Assembly (NCBI GenBank): GCA_964016985.1
Contig: OZ024830.1
Location: forward strand, 60,900,550 to 60,964,549
Direction of reading: 5' to 3'
From: Anodontia alba
Lineage: Eukaryota; Mollusca; Bivalvia; Lucinida; Lucinidae
DNA: 64,000 nt
Shown here: positions 35,855 through 47,364 of the stretch, piece after piece
Layout of the letters: the number at the start of each line of letters is the position of its first letter
Numbering within the stretch: position 1 is the stretch's first letter
Made by a program: the position numbers and the translations under genes
Notes under the pieces: model-generated
The model's input: only the letters and a program-made list of their open reading frames with translations
Databases searched by the model: none
What the model was told of the DNA's origin: nothing

Positions 35855-36250
35855 CCCTTTTCAAAGGGGGCTACTGCTAATGGAAAGAATTTATTGCCCT
35901 GGAGAGCAAATTCTTTCCTGTATGAGTAGACACATTTGAGAAGGGTTTCACTTACTGAAGAATCAACTTCTTTTCTGCTGTGTTCTCCCTTTGAAAAGGG
36001 CAGCAAAAACTGACAGCTTATTGTGCTCTTTTTTTGAGCTGTATCTCCATTCATTTTTAGGGGACTGGGTACACTTGATTGATTTTCCATCACCTTTTAC
36101 AAGGGAGACAACTTGCAAAAATGGCAGAAAATCTGCTTTACTGTACACCAAACCCCTTCTGAAAAGGGGTCTACCATAAAAGAAAGAACTTGCTCCCTCC
36201 CAAGGAACGCATATTCTATCCTTTTAGAGTAGACCCCTTTCTAGAAGAGA
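35855..36250. mobile_element. Two M9 hairpins in tandem arrangement
   Basis: 35880-35925 has GAAAGAATTTATTGCCCTGG / GAGAGCAAATTCTTTCC. 36157-36240 has CTTCTGAAAAGGGGTCTACC / AGTAGACCCCTTTCTAGAAG around GAACTTGCTCCCTCCC. Between them CCCTTTTGAAAAGGG-like blocks repeat (CCTCCCTTTTCAAAGGGGG, TCTCCCTTTGAAAAGGGCAG). Minus-strand ORFs at 35755-36151 are shadows. Confidence 0.6.
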
Positions 36251-36829
36251 GATGAAACAGTTGTGATAGTTGCCTCCCCTGAAAATGTATTGATTCCCCG
36301 TAAATTCAGCCTGCTAAAGATTACAAGACATTGTTTTGTCCATTTTCTGTCTCATTTGGTAATGGGTCCATACTACAGTATTTGTATTTTTACAGGGAAA
36401 TATCATTTATAAACTCTTTTTACTGTAACCTTCTCTAGAAAATGCCCTATTATGTATTTAGTTCCAATATGAACTTACAAACTTTGTTTGCATATTTTTT
36501 CACATCTTAGTCCACAGTATAACATTCTCTAAAAAGTTTGTTCCCATTTGAGAATATACAGATTTAACAATGAATCTGTGATTTTAGTGAAAAGTTTGAT
36601 AATAAAACAGTCAATAAAAATTAATTAACTGACAAAACAAAAAGTTGTTGAAAACCAGTTAGAATTCAGGCTCTTTTTGGGTCTGGATTAGGCACTGGTC
36701 ATGTCAGATAAGACAAGTGGTTGTTTAGTTTGTTGGCAAATTAAAAGTTGTTTAAAATGGCCTCATAAGGAAGGTAGTCACCAGAGGAATTGTTAAGGAG
36801 GAGTATTTGATGATAATTCTGGATATACA
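36251..36829. other. Downstream of exon 9, no recognised element
   Basis: AT-rich. The phrase GTTAAGGAGGAGTATTTGATGATAATTCTG at 36791 matches GTTAAGGAAGAGTATTTGATGATAATTCTG at 9054 in intron 3, a shared fragment of unknown origin. No SKICH-like exon found. Confidence 0.4.
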
Positions 36830-38402
36830 TTTTATATAGGAAAATGTTGAGAATTCTCCTCTAAAGACTATGATCCAATTGGTGTTGAAACTTGATGAGG
36901 ACCATTTGGGTGCTTAGTAGACACAAAATAGCTGAAACTGAGCCAATTGAAAATCCGAGATGGCCGCCACAGCCGCCATCTTGAAAATCAATTTTCAACA
37001 TCTTATCCTCAACCTTTGGTTGATTTGAGCTGAAACTTGCTCTGTAGCAGCAGGACGACTTCAGGATGGAAATAAGGTAAAACCTTTTTGATTGGAAATC
37101 CAAGATGGCTGCCACAGCTGTCATCTTGAAAATCTGTTTTTGACATTTTCTCGCAAACCACAAGGCGAATTAAGTTGAAACTTAGGATGTAGCAACAGGC
37201 TGACGTGTAGAAGCCGCCATCTTGAACCCAAATTTTGACTTCTCCCAAACCTTTGGGCGATTTTTGTTGAAATTTAGGCTGTAGCAAGCGGATGACCTCT
37301 AGATTGAAAAAAGCTAAAATTGTGCAAATTGGAGATCCGTGGCAGCCATCTTGAAAATCTATTTTCGACATCTCCTTGCAAACCACTCTGCAAATTTAGT
37401 CAAAACTTATGATGGAGCAAGAGGCCGATCGGTACATATAAAAATAGCAAAAATCATGTTGATTGGAAATCCAAAATGGCCACCGTCTTGAAAATTGATT
37501 TTTCTCTTATCCTGGCAAACCATTGGGCAATTTGAGTTGAAACTTACACTGTAGCAACAGGATGACCTCTAGAGCAAAAAAAAAATAGCTAAGATTTAGT
37601 GCCAATCAGAAATCCAACATGGCCACCTTGGCTTCCATCTTGTTTTTAAATGTCTTTTTCTCTGAAACTGTTTTTAGCAATTTTCACCAGATTTCATGTG
37701 GGGCTTTCTATTGTAATGGTATTCACTATTGACAATTTGTTCGAATGGTTCTGTGCCATTGAACAAGATGGCTGCAATGCCCATATATGCTAAAAACACT
37801 TAAATATCTTCTTCTCCAGAACCAAGAAAGCTTTGAGGCTGAATCTTGGTATATAGCATCTGGGACTTAAGATCTACAAATTTTATACAGCTGATGGTTG
37901 TAGATTGACCTTTGACCTATTTACTGCATGGTCAAATTTGGGCCCCCATACATTTGTATGAGGAAAATGTTGAAAAATCTTAAAGCTGAAACTTACAAAG
38001 TATGATTAAAATAGTAAACTGTTTAGCTACAGCCATTCTCTGAAACAGCTTGAACAGTTTTAACTAGATTTCACATGACAAAAGGATGTTGATAATTTGT
38101 TCAAAAGATTCTGCACCATTGAACAAGATGGCCGCCATGCATATATATGGTAAAAAAAATAAAAATCTTCTTCAGAACTAAGAAAGCTCTGAGACTAAAT
38201 CTTGGTATACAGCATCAGGGACTCAAAATCTACAAAGTTTGTTGAAATGGTGATACTAGGATGACTTTTGACATTTTTATGATATGGTCAAAATTTGTGT
38301 CCTAGTCACTATGGCATACTGGAAGAAGTTGCATGTCATTTGCAGATATGCAATAACTGTTTTTATCAGGTGAGCAAATCGTGGCCCATGGGCCTCATGT
38401 TT
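36830..38402 (+). mobile_element. Array element E7, left hairpin not seen
   Basis: Monomers of about 145 bp with GATTGGAAATCCAAGATGGC, CGCCATCTTGAAAATC, GAGTTGAAACTTA and GTAGCAACAGGATGACCTC. The second half switches to E5 wording (TTCTCCAGAACCAAGAAAGC). It closes with CAGGTGAGCAAATCGTGGCC and ends GGGCCTCATG before TTT. It may be truncated at the left. Confidence 0.65.
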
Positions 38403-38763
38403 GCTTGGAGTTTTATCTTAAACTATTCTGTTCTGATTGACCATATTTCTTATTAGAAACCATTTGTCTTTTCTGTTTCTGTGTTTTGTTCTCAAATATT
38501 TACCCTAAAATTAAATTTATGGCCTGACCTAATTAATATCTATAGTAAAATGGTCTTTTGGATTTTTTTATCAAAGAAAAGATTTTTTACTTTTCTTTTC
38601 TGAATTTGAATTATTGATGTTTCACAACAATATTGTAAAAATTTCAGAAAAATTGAACAAACGGAACTTGTTGAAAATCTGCCTCCAAGTTACCTTCCCT
38701 ACATAGTTCTCCATAATTTGCATTCATTTTTACTATGGGAATAAGTGAAAATATGTGATTTTT
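38403..38763. other. Unassigned AT-rich spacer between E7 and E8
   Basis: No repeat block or exon recognised. Confidence 0.4.
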
Positions 38764-39780
38764 GTGCCGCCTGCATAGCATGGCAGACACATAGGAATCA
38801 TGATGGCCATCTACGTCAGCGGTGGCAGCAGCGTCGTCTTTCGGTGTCGTCGTCTCACTTTTCGTTTCCGTTCAATAACTTTTGAAGGGATATATGGATT
38901 TCATTCAAGTTTTGCAGAACTTTATATCACTATAAAATACAGGTCAAGTTCGATATTGGTAATCATCCACCAAATTTTGGCTGAGTTGTGGCCCTTTTTT
39001 GACTTAGTTTTTGTTGTTCGTTTCTGCTCAATAAATTTTGAAGGGATGCATTGATTTCATTTAAACTTTGCAAAACTTTATATCAATGTAAAATACAGGT
39101 CAAGTTCGATATTGGTAATCATCCGCCAAATTTTGGCTGAGTTATAACCCTTTTTCGACTTAGTTTTTGTTGGTGTGTTGATATTGGTTTCCGATCAATA
39201 ACTTTTGCAGGGATGCATTGATTTTATTGAAAGTTTGCAGAAGGATATATCATTGTAAAATACAGGTCAAATTCAATATTAGTAATTTTCTGCAAAATTT
39301 TGGCTGAGTTATGGCCCTTTTACGACTTAATTTTTGTTAGTGTGTTGATATTTGTTTCTGCTCAATAACTTTTGCAGGGATGCAGTGATTTCATTCAAAG
39401 TTTGTAGATGGATATATCATTGTAAAATACAGGTCAAGTTCGATATTAGTAATCATCTGCAAAGTTTTAGCTGAGTTATGGCCATTTTTTGACTTAGTTT
39501 TTGTTGGTGTATTGATATTGGTTTCCGCTCAATAACTTTTGCAGGGATGGATTGATTTTATTGAAAGTTTGTGGAAGGATATATCATTGTAAAATACAGA
39601 ACAAGTTTGATATTGGTAATCGTCTGCAAAATTTTGGCCAAGTTATGGCCCTTTTCCACTTAGTTCTTGTTGTTGGGTTAAAATACAAGGTAAAGATATT
39701 GTTTCACCTCAATAACTTTTAAAGGGATACATTGATTTCATTCAAAGTTTGTAGTGAGGGGTTGCCTTTAGGGATAGTAG
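38764..39780 (+). mobile_element. Array element E8
   Basis: Imperfect hairpin GTGCCGCCTGC-ATAG-CATGGCAGACAC, then GTCGTCTTTCGGTGTCGTCG in place of GTCC, then about five monomers of 160-170 bp with TCAATAACTTTTGAAGGGAT, GATATATCATTGTAAAATAC, AGGTCAAGTTCGATATTGG and GCTGAGTTATGGCCCTTTT. The right end is unclear near 39780. Confidence 0.65.
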
Positions 39781-40144
39781 CGATTATAAGGACCAGTGTT
39801 TTTTTTCCTTTTTCATATCAAATGGTTGGCGCTTTAAGCAGGCAACACATCTGATTCTCGGAATTCTAGTTTAAAAACCAATGACTAGAATAAAAAATTT
39901 TGTGCTTAGGTAAATATGACAGTTGGTTCTGTTTTAAATCATGACAAAACTTTGCAAATTTCTGTGTAAAGCATCAAGCAAAACAAAAATAAAAAATAAA
40001 AAAAATGACTTTCTGAAAGATGTTGAAAGCACAATAGTCACTATATATATATATATAGACCCAGGTGAGATATGTATACTGGCATGCTGGCCAGGTTCTT
40101 TGCTGCTGACTGCATCATAGCTCTGGCTAAGATTAACATCATCA

Positions 40145-40868
40145 TCATCAGATTTTTTATTAACATGCAGGTACAGGGGCAACATCCACGTCAGTGGGCC
40201 CCCTTCCAGGTAGCTAGCTTGCTGCAGGCATGGCAGATCTCGCACCAGATCTCCAGCTATGTCTATCATGAGGGTCAATAGCCGAGCGCTTCCGCTCTCT
40301 GCAATCCCTGTCACCTCCAGATTCTCAATGCCAAGCCATGAAAGTAGCTCATTGGATCTGGTGGTGACAATGTCTTGCGGCTTGACATTGCAGATCTGTC
40401 TGATCATTACCCTGTCATTTCGCTGCAGGCATTTGAGGTTTGGCTTTGTCGATGGCCAAGTCTCACTGGCATGGAGGATTGTGCTCTGCACACAAGAGCT
40501 GTACACGCGGCCATATGTCTTGAAAGAGAGGTGGCAGGAAGAGAGAACTGGTAGCAGCTCCTTGAACTTCTTCCAGGCAGTTTTCACACGTGTTGTGGTT
40601 GAAAGTTCACAGCCACCGGCTGCTGAGACCATGTCTCCTAAAAGGAAGCTATCACCTCCAGCTTGTCAGGTCCAACTTGGACTTCTCTCTGTGGTCTGCC
40701 ATCCAAGGGGCAGGCAGTTCCCTGGCACCATGTACATCTATAATCAGGATCCTTTGTCAAGGGCTTGAGCCCACTGCATTTCTTGTGCACCCAGCACTTG
40801 CAGCCGTTGCAAAAGATGCTGTTGCTGCCTATTCCAGTATGACAGATGGCGCATGGAAACTTGCCTGA
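40145..40868 (-). pseudogene. Decayed retroelement tail: CCHC/PHD-like zinc finger plus RT C-terminal domain
   Basis: Read on the - strand from 40868: CAICHTGIGSNSIFCNGC, WVHKKCSGL and DYRCTWC form a C4HC3-like finger. KLEVIASF is followed by a stop/frameshift, then MVSAAGGCELSTTTRVK, AWKKFKELLPVL, NDRVMIRQICNVKPQDI and LGIENLE. After an internal deletion, in another frame, come RDCRERKRSAIDPHD and RGPTDVDVAPVPAC with stop at 40160-40162, then a (GAT)n 3' tail. This matches the C-terminal end of an RT-bearing element common in molluscs and cnidarians (from memory, not searched). Not functional. Confidence 0.8.
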
Positions 40869-40904
40869 ACTCTGCAGGAGGTCCAGGAAAGTTTTAATTT
40901 ATCC

Positions 40905-41055
40905 ACAGAAAGCAAACATTGTGGGTACTCAATGGAATTGCCATGCTTTTCACCACAAAACATGCATTTTGGATGCCCACTGTAATTGCCTCAGTCAAGC
41001 AGTTCCAATGAGTACTCACAAAAGCATGCTGTGGATACTCATTGGAATTCCAGTG
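40905..41055. mobile_element. Rearranged M4 hairpin fragments
   Basis: Several M4-type phrases in series: CATTGTGGGTACTCAATGGAATTGCC, GGATGCCCACTGTAATTGCCTC, CAATGAGTACTCACA and GTGGATACTCATTGG. The arms no longer form one clean stem. Also scattered at 41478-41525 and 41600-41645. Confidence 0.55.
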
Positions 41056-41093
41056 AATACTTTAAATGTATTTTCAAAGAGAAATAAGAAAAT

Positions 41094-41426
41094 ACAGTCG
41101 ACTTTCATTATCTAGAATTCCAAGGGACTCACTGAAACACTTTGAGATATCTGTACCTCGACATATCAGAGTTGAGAGAGTGAGTAAAACAATAAATTGA
41201 ACAACCACATTTAACAAATGAATATATGTAATTTGACTCCTGAAGTTAGAAATGTATACATAAAATAATGTGGAAAAGAGGAGAAATTGTAGGAGCAATT
41301 TCTCCTCTTTTCCACATTATTTTGTTACCAGTTGTCATAGTTTCATGTTAAAATAGGGACCAGATTTTCACTTCGAGATAAGCAGTAATTCAAAATAAGC
41401 GAGTTCGAGATAACGAGGTTTGACTG
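41094..41426. mobile_element. pogo/Tigger-like MITE with internal hairpin
   Basis: Left end CAGTCGACTTTCATTATCTA, right end GATAACGAGGTTTGACTG: inverted, with GAGATA and TCGA blocks repeated subterminally as in pogo/Tigger TIRs. Centre stem TGTGGAAAAGAGGAGAAATTG / CAATTTCTCCTCTTTTCCACA (about 41270-41321). A TA precedes the left end at 41092-41093. Confidence 0.7.
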
Positions 41427-42729
41427 GATAATGGAATGTTATGGCTCTGGATAAGAGAGATAACCAGATAGAGGGGCTTCTGATGAGTACTCACAACATA
41501 TGTTTGCATGGAGAAATAAACAAAAAAATATTTAGACATTATAAGTGAAAAAGTGTCTTATCTAAAGTGATATGTAAGTTAACATAATGATATCACAATC
41601 GTATTTCTCCATGGAAATATATGTTGTGGGTAGTCATTAGAAATAAGAAAAATTATTTATCAAGATGATGCTGATTTATTTATTATATCTTTTAAAGGGA
41701 AAGTCAGAAGTCATTTCTTTTTCATATTTTTTGTGCGGAAATGAGTATTTTAGTGAATATATGATGCTTTGGTGTATCATTGCTGTACCATTGTTTATTG
41801 TCCCAGAAGAGGTTTCCAGTGGGATTTATGCATGAGATCATAGACTTGTAGATGTACTCTGTTTTATTATTATACAGATACTAACCTATATCAGAGTAGT
41901 CTAGTCACATATATACCTGCCTATTTCAAGATTTTAAATATGTGTAACCATTGTCAGGCCGAATAAATTAAGATGCCACACCCACTCTAATTTTCAGCCA
42001 ATCAGATTACAGTACAGTTGCAGCGAAGGTTCGACGATTCACGCGTTGCGCGTGAACTTTTTTATTTTTTCCACATTTCTGTTATGTAGTTTTTGTGCGA
42101 ATTTTGCACAAATTTTGCATTGATTTTGTGTGAATTTTGCATGAAGTTTCTCCTTCAGAGCACAAGATTTTTTTAGAGTAGCGCGAGGTTACCATGCATG
42201 AACTGATGTTTCAATGACAATGCGATAATTTGCCCACAAAACTTTTATTCAGGCAAGGAAGATATTTTTCTTGTGGCTCTCCATTGATAGAGAAAATACA
42301 CAATATACATGTATTCGTTTTTTTCTGGATGAACCTTAACAGAGTATTATCTGTCCGTATAAACATCATCTCAACAGTCCAAAATATTGCTGTATGTATG
42401 GCAAACCGTAAAGACTCTGATCCTCCCACTTACACAAATACACATATTTATGTAAGTGTGTGCATTTGTGCAGTCTGATCCAGCTGCAACCAAGGTTAGT
42501 TTAGAGGGTATATATATTGTGTGTGCTGTTGTTAGAATTTTTTGGTTGGTTATCGTCGTCGTTCAGTAACTTACATATTTGAAGAAAAAAACGAATACAA
42601 GTGAAATGAACTCAAGTTTCCATTACCAAACTAGTTCCGAGAGAGAGAGGTGTCTGATCAGGATCCCCACTGTTTGCAAATAGTTCAGCCTTTTTTATTG
42701 CATCAGACGACTGTTTCATGTATATTTTT

Positions 42730-44165
42730 TTATGCCCCTGCCATTTTCAGTTGGGGGGCATATCGTATCACCGCTCTCCGTATGTACGTCCATCCGTCCC
42801 ATTCGTCCTGTCTGTCCCATCCATCCTGTACGTAACACAATTGGTTTCTGTGCGATATCTTTTGAAAAGATTGGTGTATTGGATTGAAATTTTATACACA
42901 GTTATATAATCAAAAAAGGTCAAGTTCGATTTAGGGTAAAATCCACCAATTATTTTGGGAGTTATGGCCATTTTTCAGCTTTGAAAAATGGTTTCCGTTC
43001 ATTAATTTTCGAAAAGATTAGTGTATTGGATTCATATTTTATACATGAGCATATAATTATAAAATGTAGGTCAAGTTCGATTTAAGGTAAAATCCAACAA
43101 TTATTTTGTTACGGCTTTTTCAACGTTGAAAAATGGTTTCATTTGATATCTTTTGAAAAGATCAGTGTATTGGATTCAAACTTTATACACAGGTATATAA
43201 TCATAAAATGTAGGTCAAGTTCAATTTAAGGTAAAATCCACCAATTATTTTGGGAGTTATGGCCCTTTTTCAACTTTGAAAAATGGTTTCCGTTCCATAA
43301 CTTTTGAAAAGATTAGTGAATTGGGTTCATATTTTATACACAAGCATATAATTATAAAATATGTCAAGTTAGATTTAGGGTAAAATCCACAAATTATTTT
43401 TGGAGTTACGGCCCTTTTTTAATGTTGAAAAATAGTTTCCATTTGGTATCTTTTGAAAAGAGTAGTGTATTGGATGCATATTTAATACAAAGGTATATAC
43501 CGTATTTGACCTAATTACCGCACTGTGCACTTAGATTTTTCAAAATTACTGAACAAACTTGTAGTAAAATATCAACCTAATAAGGGCACTCTTTAAAGAA
43601 AAATCAGCAGAGGACTTAATGAGTAGCGTATTAAATGATGCTTTTGCAATATTTTTTTCTGATTTTCTTTATAAAAATATATGTTGTGGGTAATCATTTG
43701 AATTGCCTCGACTTGTCATAGAGGCAATTCAAATGAGTTCCCACAACATATGTTTTCATAAAGAAGTAGATAAAAGTACATTGACTATAATCTAAAGGCT
43801 ACTTAATTGCTTTACTGTGCGCTTATAGGAGCATGTGTGATAATTAGGTCGAATACGGTAATCATGAAATAGAGGTCAAGTTCAATTTAGGGTAAAATCC
43901 ATTTATCATTATGGGAGTTATGGCCCTTTTTCACCTTCAAAAAATGTTTTCCTTTCGATATTTTTTTTTAAAAGATTGGTGTATTGGATTCATATTTTAT
44001 GCACAGGTATATAATCATAAAATATAGGTCGTTCGATTTCTGGTAAAATCTGCCAATTATTATGCAAGTTATGGCCTTTTTTTCAACTTCATTTTTTGTA
44101 AAATGCCTGCGTGTGGGTGAGGATGGCCCTGGGCTCTTTGTCATATTGACAAATTTCTAGTTTAC
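42730..44165 (+). mobile_element. Array element E9, interrupted by an M5 MITE
   Basis: Hairpin ATGCCCCTGCC..GGGGGGCAT, then GTACGTCCATCCGTCCC and CTGTCCCATCC, then eight or so 147-bp monomers with ATCTTTTGAAAAGATTGGTG, TATTGGATTCATATTTTATA, TAGGTCAAGTTCGATTTAGG and GGAGTTATGGCCCTTTTTCA. It ends CAAATTTCTAG before TTT. The sequence just beyond (TTTCAGAGAAAATAAGG) looks like an M3 inner arm. Confidence 0.75.
43500..43858. mobile_element. M5 palindromic MITE, copy 2, clean insertion in E9
   Basis: Begins CCGTATTTGACCTAATTACC, ends GTGATAATTAGGTCGAATACGG, TA on both sides (43498-43499, 43859-43860). Other E9 monomers read GGTATATAATCATAAAATG, so removing the element and one TA restores the monomer exactly. 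The core is an M4-like hairpin TTTGAATTGCCTC / GAGGCAATTCAAA. Confidence 0.9.
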
Positions 44166-44464
44166 TTTTTTTTTCAGAGAAAATAAGGTTTGACATATCG
44201 GACGATTTACAAAATATTAGTCAATCCTTTTATTTTTATTATTTATTGATATGAAGAAGGTAAGCACATTTAGCTGTAGGTCCTATTGCTAGTCTACCAT
44301 GTGGCCCCCTCTTTCCTCAGAAAAATGATAATAATAAAGAAAAGCTTGCTTATGGTCATGTTAGCATTTTAAAAAATTTCATTGAATACTGAAGTTGTAC
44401 ATGCAGCTTACATACCGTAGCATGTTGGTCCAGGTTTCCGCTGGTTTTAAATTCTTTGATAGAT

Positions 44465-44645
44465 TTGTGAAGTGCTGTGGTGCAGTGGTGAAGTATCAGA
44501 CGAAATCGACAGGTAGCGGCTTCGATACCTGCAAGGAACCAAGCGTGATTGAGCAAGACACTTTATCCACATAACTTAGTAGGCTATCAGTTTCTACCCA
44601 GAAAGACCCTGCTTAGAATGCCTGCGAGGGTATGACAATATAAAA
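44465..44645 (+). mobile_element. SINE family B, diverged copy
   Basis: GTGCTGTGGTGCAGTGGTGAAG (A box) and GGCTTCGATACCTGC (B box), then GAGCAAGACACTTTATCCAC and CAGTTTCTACCCAG as in the copy at 60745. The 3' AATAAAGTCG tail is missing. Confidence 0.8.
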
Positions 44646-45448
44646 AGATACATTTTTGGTGATGATCACCTGCAGAGACTTAGGTTTATATATAATATGC
44701 ATACATATATATGCTTCTCTTTAATTCTTTAAATAAATTATTCGTTAAATAAATTATGGTTTTGGTTTTGCATATTGAATGCTGAAGACACAAAAACAGA
44801 ACACTTTACATGATTAACAAAATTTCTGAAGATTTCTCTGTATGCTAATAATTATAATGGTCTAAATGTATATGATGTAAAAGAATGGTATTACTAATAT
44901 TTATTTGTACCTTGATAAATGCAGGGTAAGGCCCTCTATGTGTCCCTGTAGGGTTACTCTTTTAAGGGAGCTAACTGCATATGCCTTACAACATGGAGAT
45001 TGTCTCCCCTAATCGAAAAAAAAGAATGTCTGTCACATCACAAATTGGTTGGGAAAAAGCAACAAAACAAAAACAAACAGCAAGCCAATTATTTTTCATA
45101 CATTGGGTGAGAAAAATCAACAGCAAGTGAAGCAAATAAAAGAATATACACGGGTTACAAAAAAAAAAATAAAAAAAATAGTACCATCACGAGAACTGAA
45201 TTTACCCTATACATGTAGGTGCCTACCCCCACCACCGATAGAATGGAATTAAATGAAAATCCCACCACCAATATAACTTTTTTTATTCTGAAGTTCCATA
45301 GTGGGCTGTATGTTTAACAACAATCAATCGACAAGGACTCGGTCATTGTCATTTTTTGACAGTATTATCCAAGCATCAAAACATGTTATTAAGACATGAT
45401 TAATTAAACAACAGTGGGATTTTTATGTGTCTCCAAATCCACTGTCTT
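44646..45448. other. Includes a fragment related to elements A and B (44840-45000)
   Basis: TAAAAGAATGGTATTACTAATATTTATTTGTACC and GGGAGCTAACTGCATATGCC match 51885-51995 and 56695-56790 within elements A and B. The rest has a poly-A/K-rich stretch (45162-45182) and no recognised feature. Confidence 0.55.
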
Positions 45449-45915
45449 TTTATAACCCGCCATCCAATAGTGGCGGGATATTATGGTTTTTATACCCTGC
45501 CACAGGATAGTGGCGAGGTATTATGGTTTCACATTGGATGTCCATGTGTCTGTCCATCCATCTGTCTGTCTGTCTGTCAATCGTATGTCTGTCTGTCTGT
45601 CCTTCCATTTTTCCTTTCCGGATGGTAACTTGAGTAAACATCAATGTATTTTGTTCAAACATTGTATGTGTATTGATATTGTGGAGGTCTGGTTTGGGAT
45701 TGCTAATGGGCAAATTTTGACAGTTATCTGCCCGAGACACGCCCGTATTTTCGTTTTCAGGACAATAACTTGAGTAAATGTCATGGCATTGTAACCAAAC
45801 TTGGTACATGCATTGATATAAAGGAAATCTGGTTTGGGATTGCCTATGGGCAAATTTCATCAATGTTTGACAGAGTTATCTGCCTGCGACAGGATAATGG
45901 CGGGGTATTATAGTT
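45449..45915 (+). mobile_element. Array element E10 with a doubled opening hairpin
   Basis: Two successive hairpins: TATAACCCGCCATC..GTGGCGGGATATTATGG (45451-45486), then TATACCCTGCCACAGG..AGTGGCGAGGTATTATGG (45492-45525). GTCTGTCTGTCTGTC repeats and two to three E1-type monomers follow. It closes at GGATAATGGCGGGGTATTAT (about 45892). The doubling suggests one element integrated at the end of another. Confidence 0.7.
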
Positions 45916-46350
45916 TAAGGTTTTTATTTGCCACATTAAATACAATAACACATGATTGTTCAGCAATTGTAATTATAATTGAAAGATACATGTAGGCAAA
46001 CTGTTGATGGAAATGGAAAGTTAATACTTCTTATAAAATACTTATTATTTAACCATGCACGAAATTGTCATCAAAGTAGTAGTGGTCATGGTAACCCAAG
46101 CGGTAATCCAAACTCATAAACCCGTCAGCAAATGACGAATCTTAATGTTCAGACCAACAGACATGGAAGGAGTACTTCGGGGATCGTCAATAATGATAAT
46201 AAAAATAAAAAAGATTATAATTATACACAGCAGCATTAAATGATCCTTTGTTTGAAAAGCAAATGCAACCATGAAAGTGTCAAGTATAATTGTTTGTGCT
46301 CATGTTGCATTTCTTAAACAATAAGGAGCATACATGTACATATCTCACAA
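45916..46350. other. No recognised element
   Basis: AT-rich interior of the 4.6-kb TA element; a short AATAATGATAATAAAAATAA run lies near 46190. No ORF of note. Confidence 0.4.
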
Positions 46351-46807
46351 TTGCTGAAAAATATAGTGATCTTCAGAGTCACTCAGTTAATACATGTACT
46401 GATGTTGCTTCATTCCCGTCTCATGCCCAGATTTCTGCCGCGGAGAATGTGTGAGCTTTCAATCGATCACACGAGGAAAAGTTCACGCGTGGATTTTTTT
46501 AGACAAATGCGCAAAATATGCATGAATTTTGTGCAAATTTTGCATGGCTTTGCGTGGACTTTAATCCTTTCCGCACATTTCCCTGCATTACTTGCGAGCA
46601 TGAACCATCGAACTTTGGTGGTAACTGTAGTGTACTTGATCCAGGTTGTTGATGCAAATTCACATACTTGATGACAAACAGTGTAGAGAAGCCAACTGAT
46701 CTGAATCTGCACTGTTTGCAAAGGCAGGTTCAGCAGAACCTATGTTAAAATACTATTCTACTGAGGTAGTAGTTAGAAAAACAAGCTTAAAAGATTGGAT
46801 ACACTTG

Positions 46808-47065
46808 GTATACCCTGCCACAGGATAGTGGCGGGGCATTATGGTTTCACATTGATAACCCGTGTGTTTGTCCTTCTGTCAGTCATACATCCCTCTGTCA
46901 GTATTTTCTTTTCCGAATTATATTTTAATGAATAATAATGGATTTTCACCAAACTCTGTACATGCATGTGCATTGATATTGTGAAGATCTGGTTTTGGAT
47001 TGCTAATGGGCAAATTTCGCCAATTTCTGACAGACCTGCCACACAGTGGTGGGGTATTATCGTTT
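46808..47065 (+). mobile_element. Array element E11, single monomer
   Basis: Hairpin TACCCTGCCAC / GTGGCGGGGCA with GGATA loop, a GTCCTTCTGTCAGTCATACATC stretch, one E1-type monomer, and closing arm CACAGTGGTGGGGTATTAT at 47043. It appears to be the minimal form of the E1 family. Confidence 0.65.
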
Positions 47066-47114
47066 CACATTTTATTGCAAGGGAGACTTTTTGTTGACTT
47101 TCCTACAAACCAAG

Positions 47115-47235
47115 CACCTTCTGAAAAAAGATCTTCCCTAAAATAAAGAATTTCTTAAATTCTTTCCTTTTAGAATAGACCCCTATTCAGAAGGGAAACA
47201 AAACATTTTTGTTTGAGTTGCCTGCCTTGAAAGTG
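47115..47235. mobile_element. M9 hairpin, diverged
   Basis: CACCTTCTGAAAAAAGATCT with CTAAAATAAAGAATTTC, then AAATTCTTTCCTTTTAG, AATAGACCCC and TTCAGAAGGG. Same frame as 33465-33605. Confidence 0.65.
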
Positions 47236-47364
47236 TATAAGTTTCTCTTAACCCATTAAAGACTAAATAAACTCTCCCTTACTATATACTGGAAGAGTCC
47301 ATTTTTGGTTTTAGGTATGTCAGGCTATATTGTGTAGATATTCCTGAAGAAAAATGGTTGAACT

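Larger units (their letters stand above)
42010..46632. mobile_element. Large TA-flanked TIR element, 4.6 kb, composite, no transposase seen
   Basis: Left CAGTACAGTTGCAGCGAAGG and TTCGACGATTCACGC; right end, complemented, CACTACAGTTACCACCAAAG and TTCGATGGTTCATGC. About 28 of 35 positions match. TA lies on both sides (42008-42009, 46633-46634). Subterminal TTTTGCACAAATTTTGCATG-like words occur near both ends but in the same orientation. The interior is filled with E9, M5, a SINE, an A/B-element fragment and E10. Confidence 0.65.
41945..46750 (+). mobile_element. M1-family MITE split by a 4.6-kb TA element
   Basis: Left half AACCATTGTCAGGCCGAATAAATTAAGATG ... CAATCAGATTA to 42009; right half from TACTTGATCCAGG (46633) through AACAGTGTAGAGAAGCCAAC to GTTCAGCAGAACCTATGTTAA. 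In intact copies the two halves are contiguous (CAGATTACTTGATCC at about 24423-24435). Confidence 0.8.
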
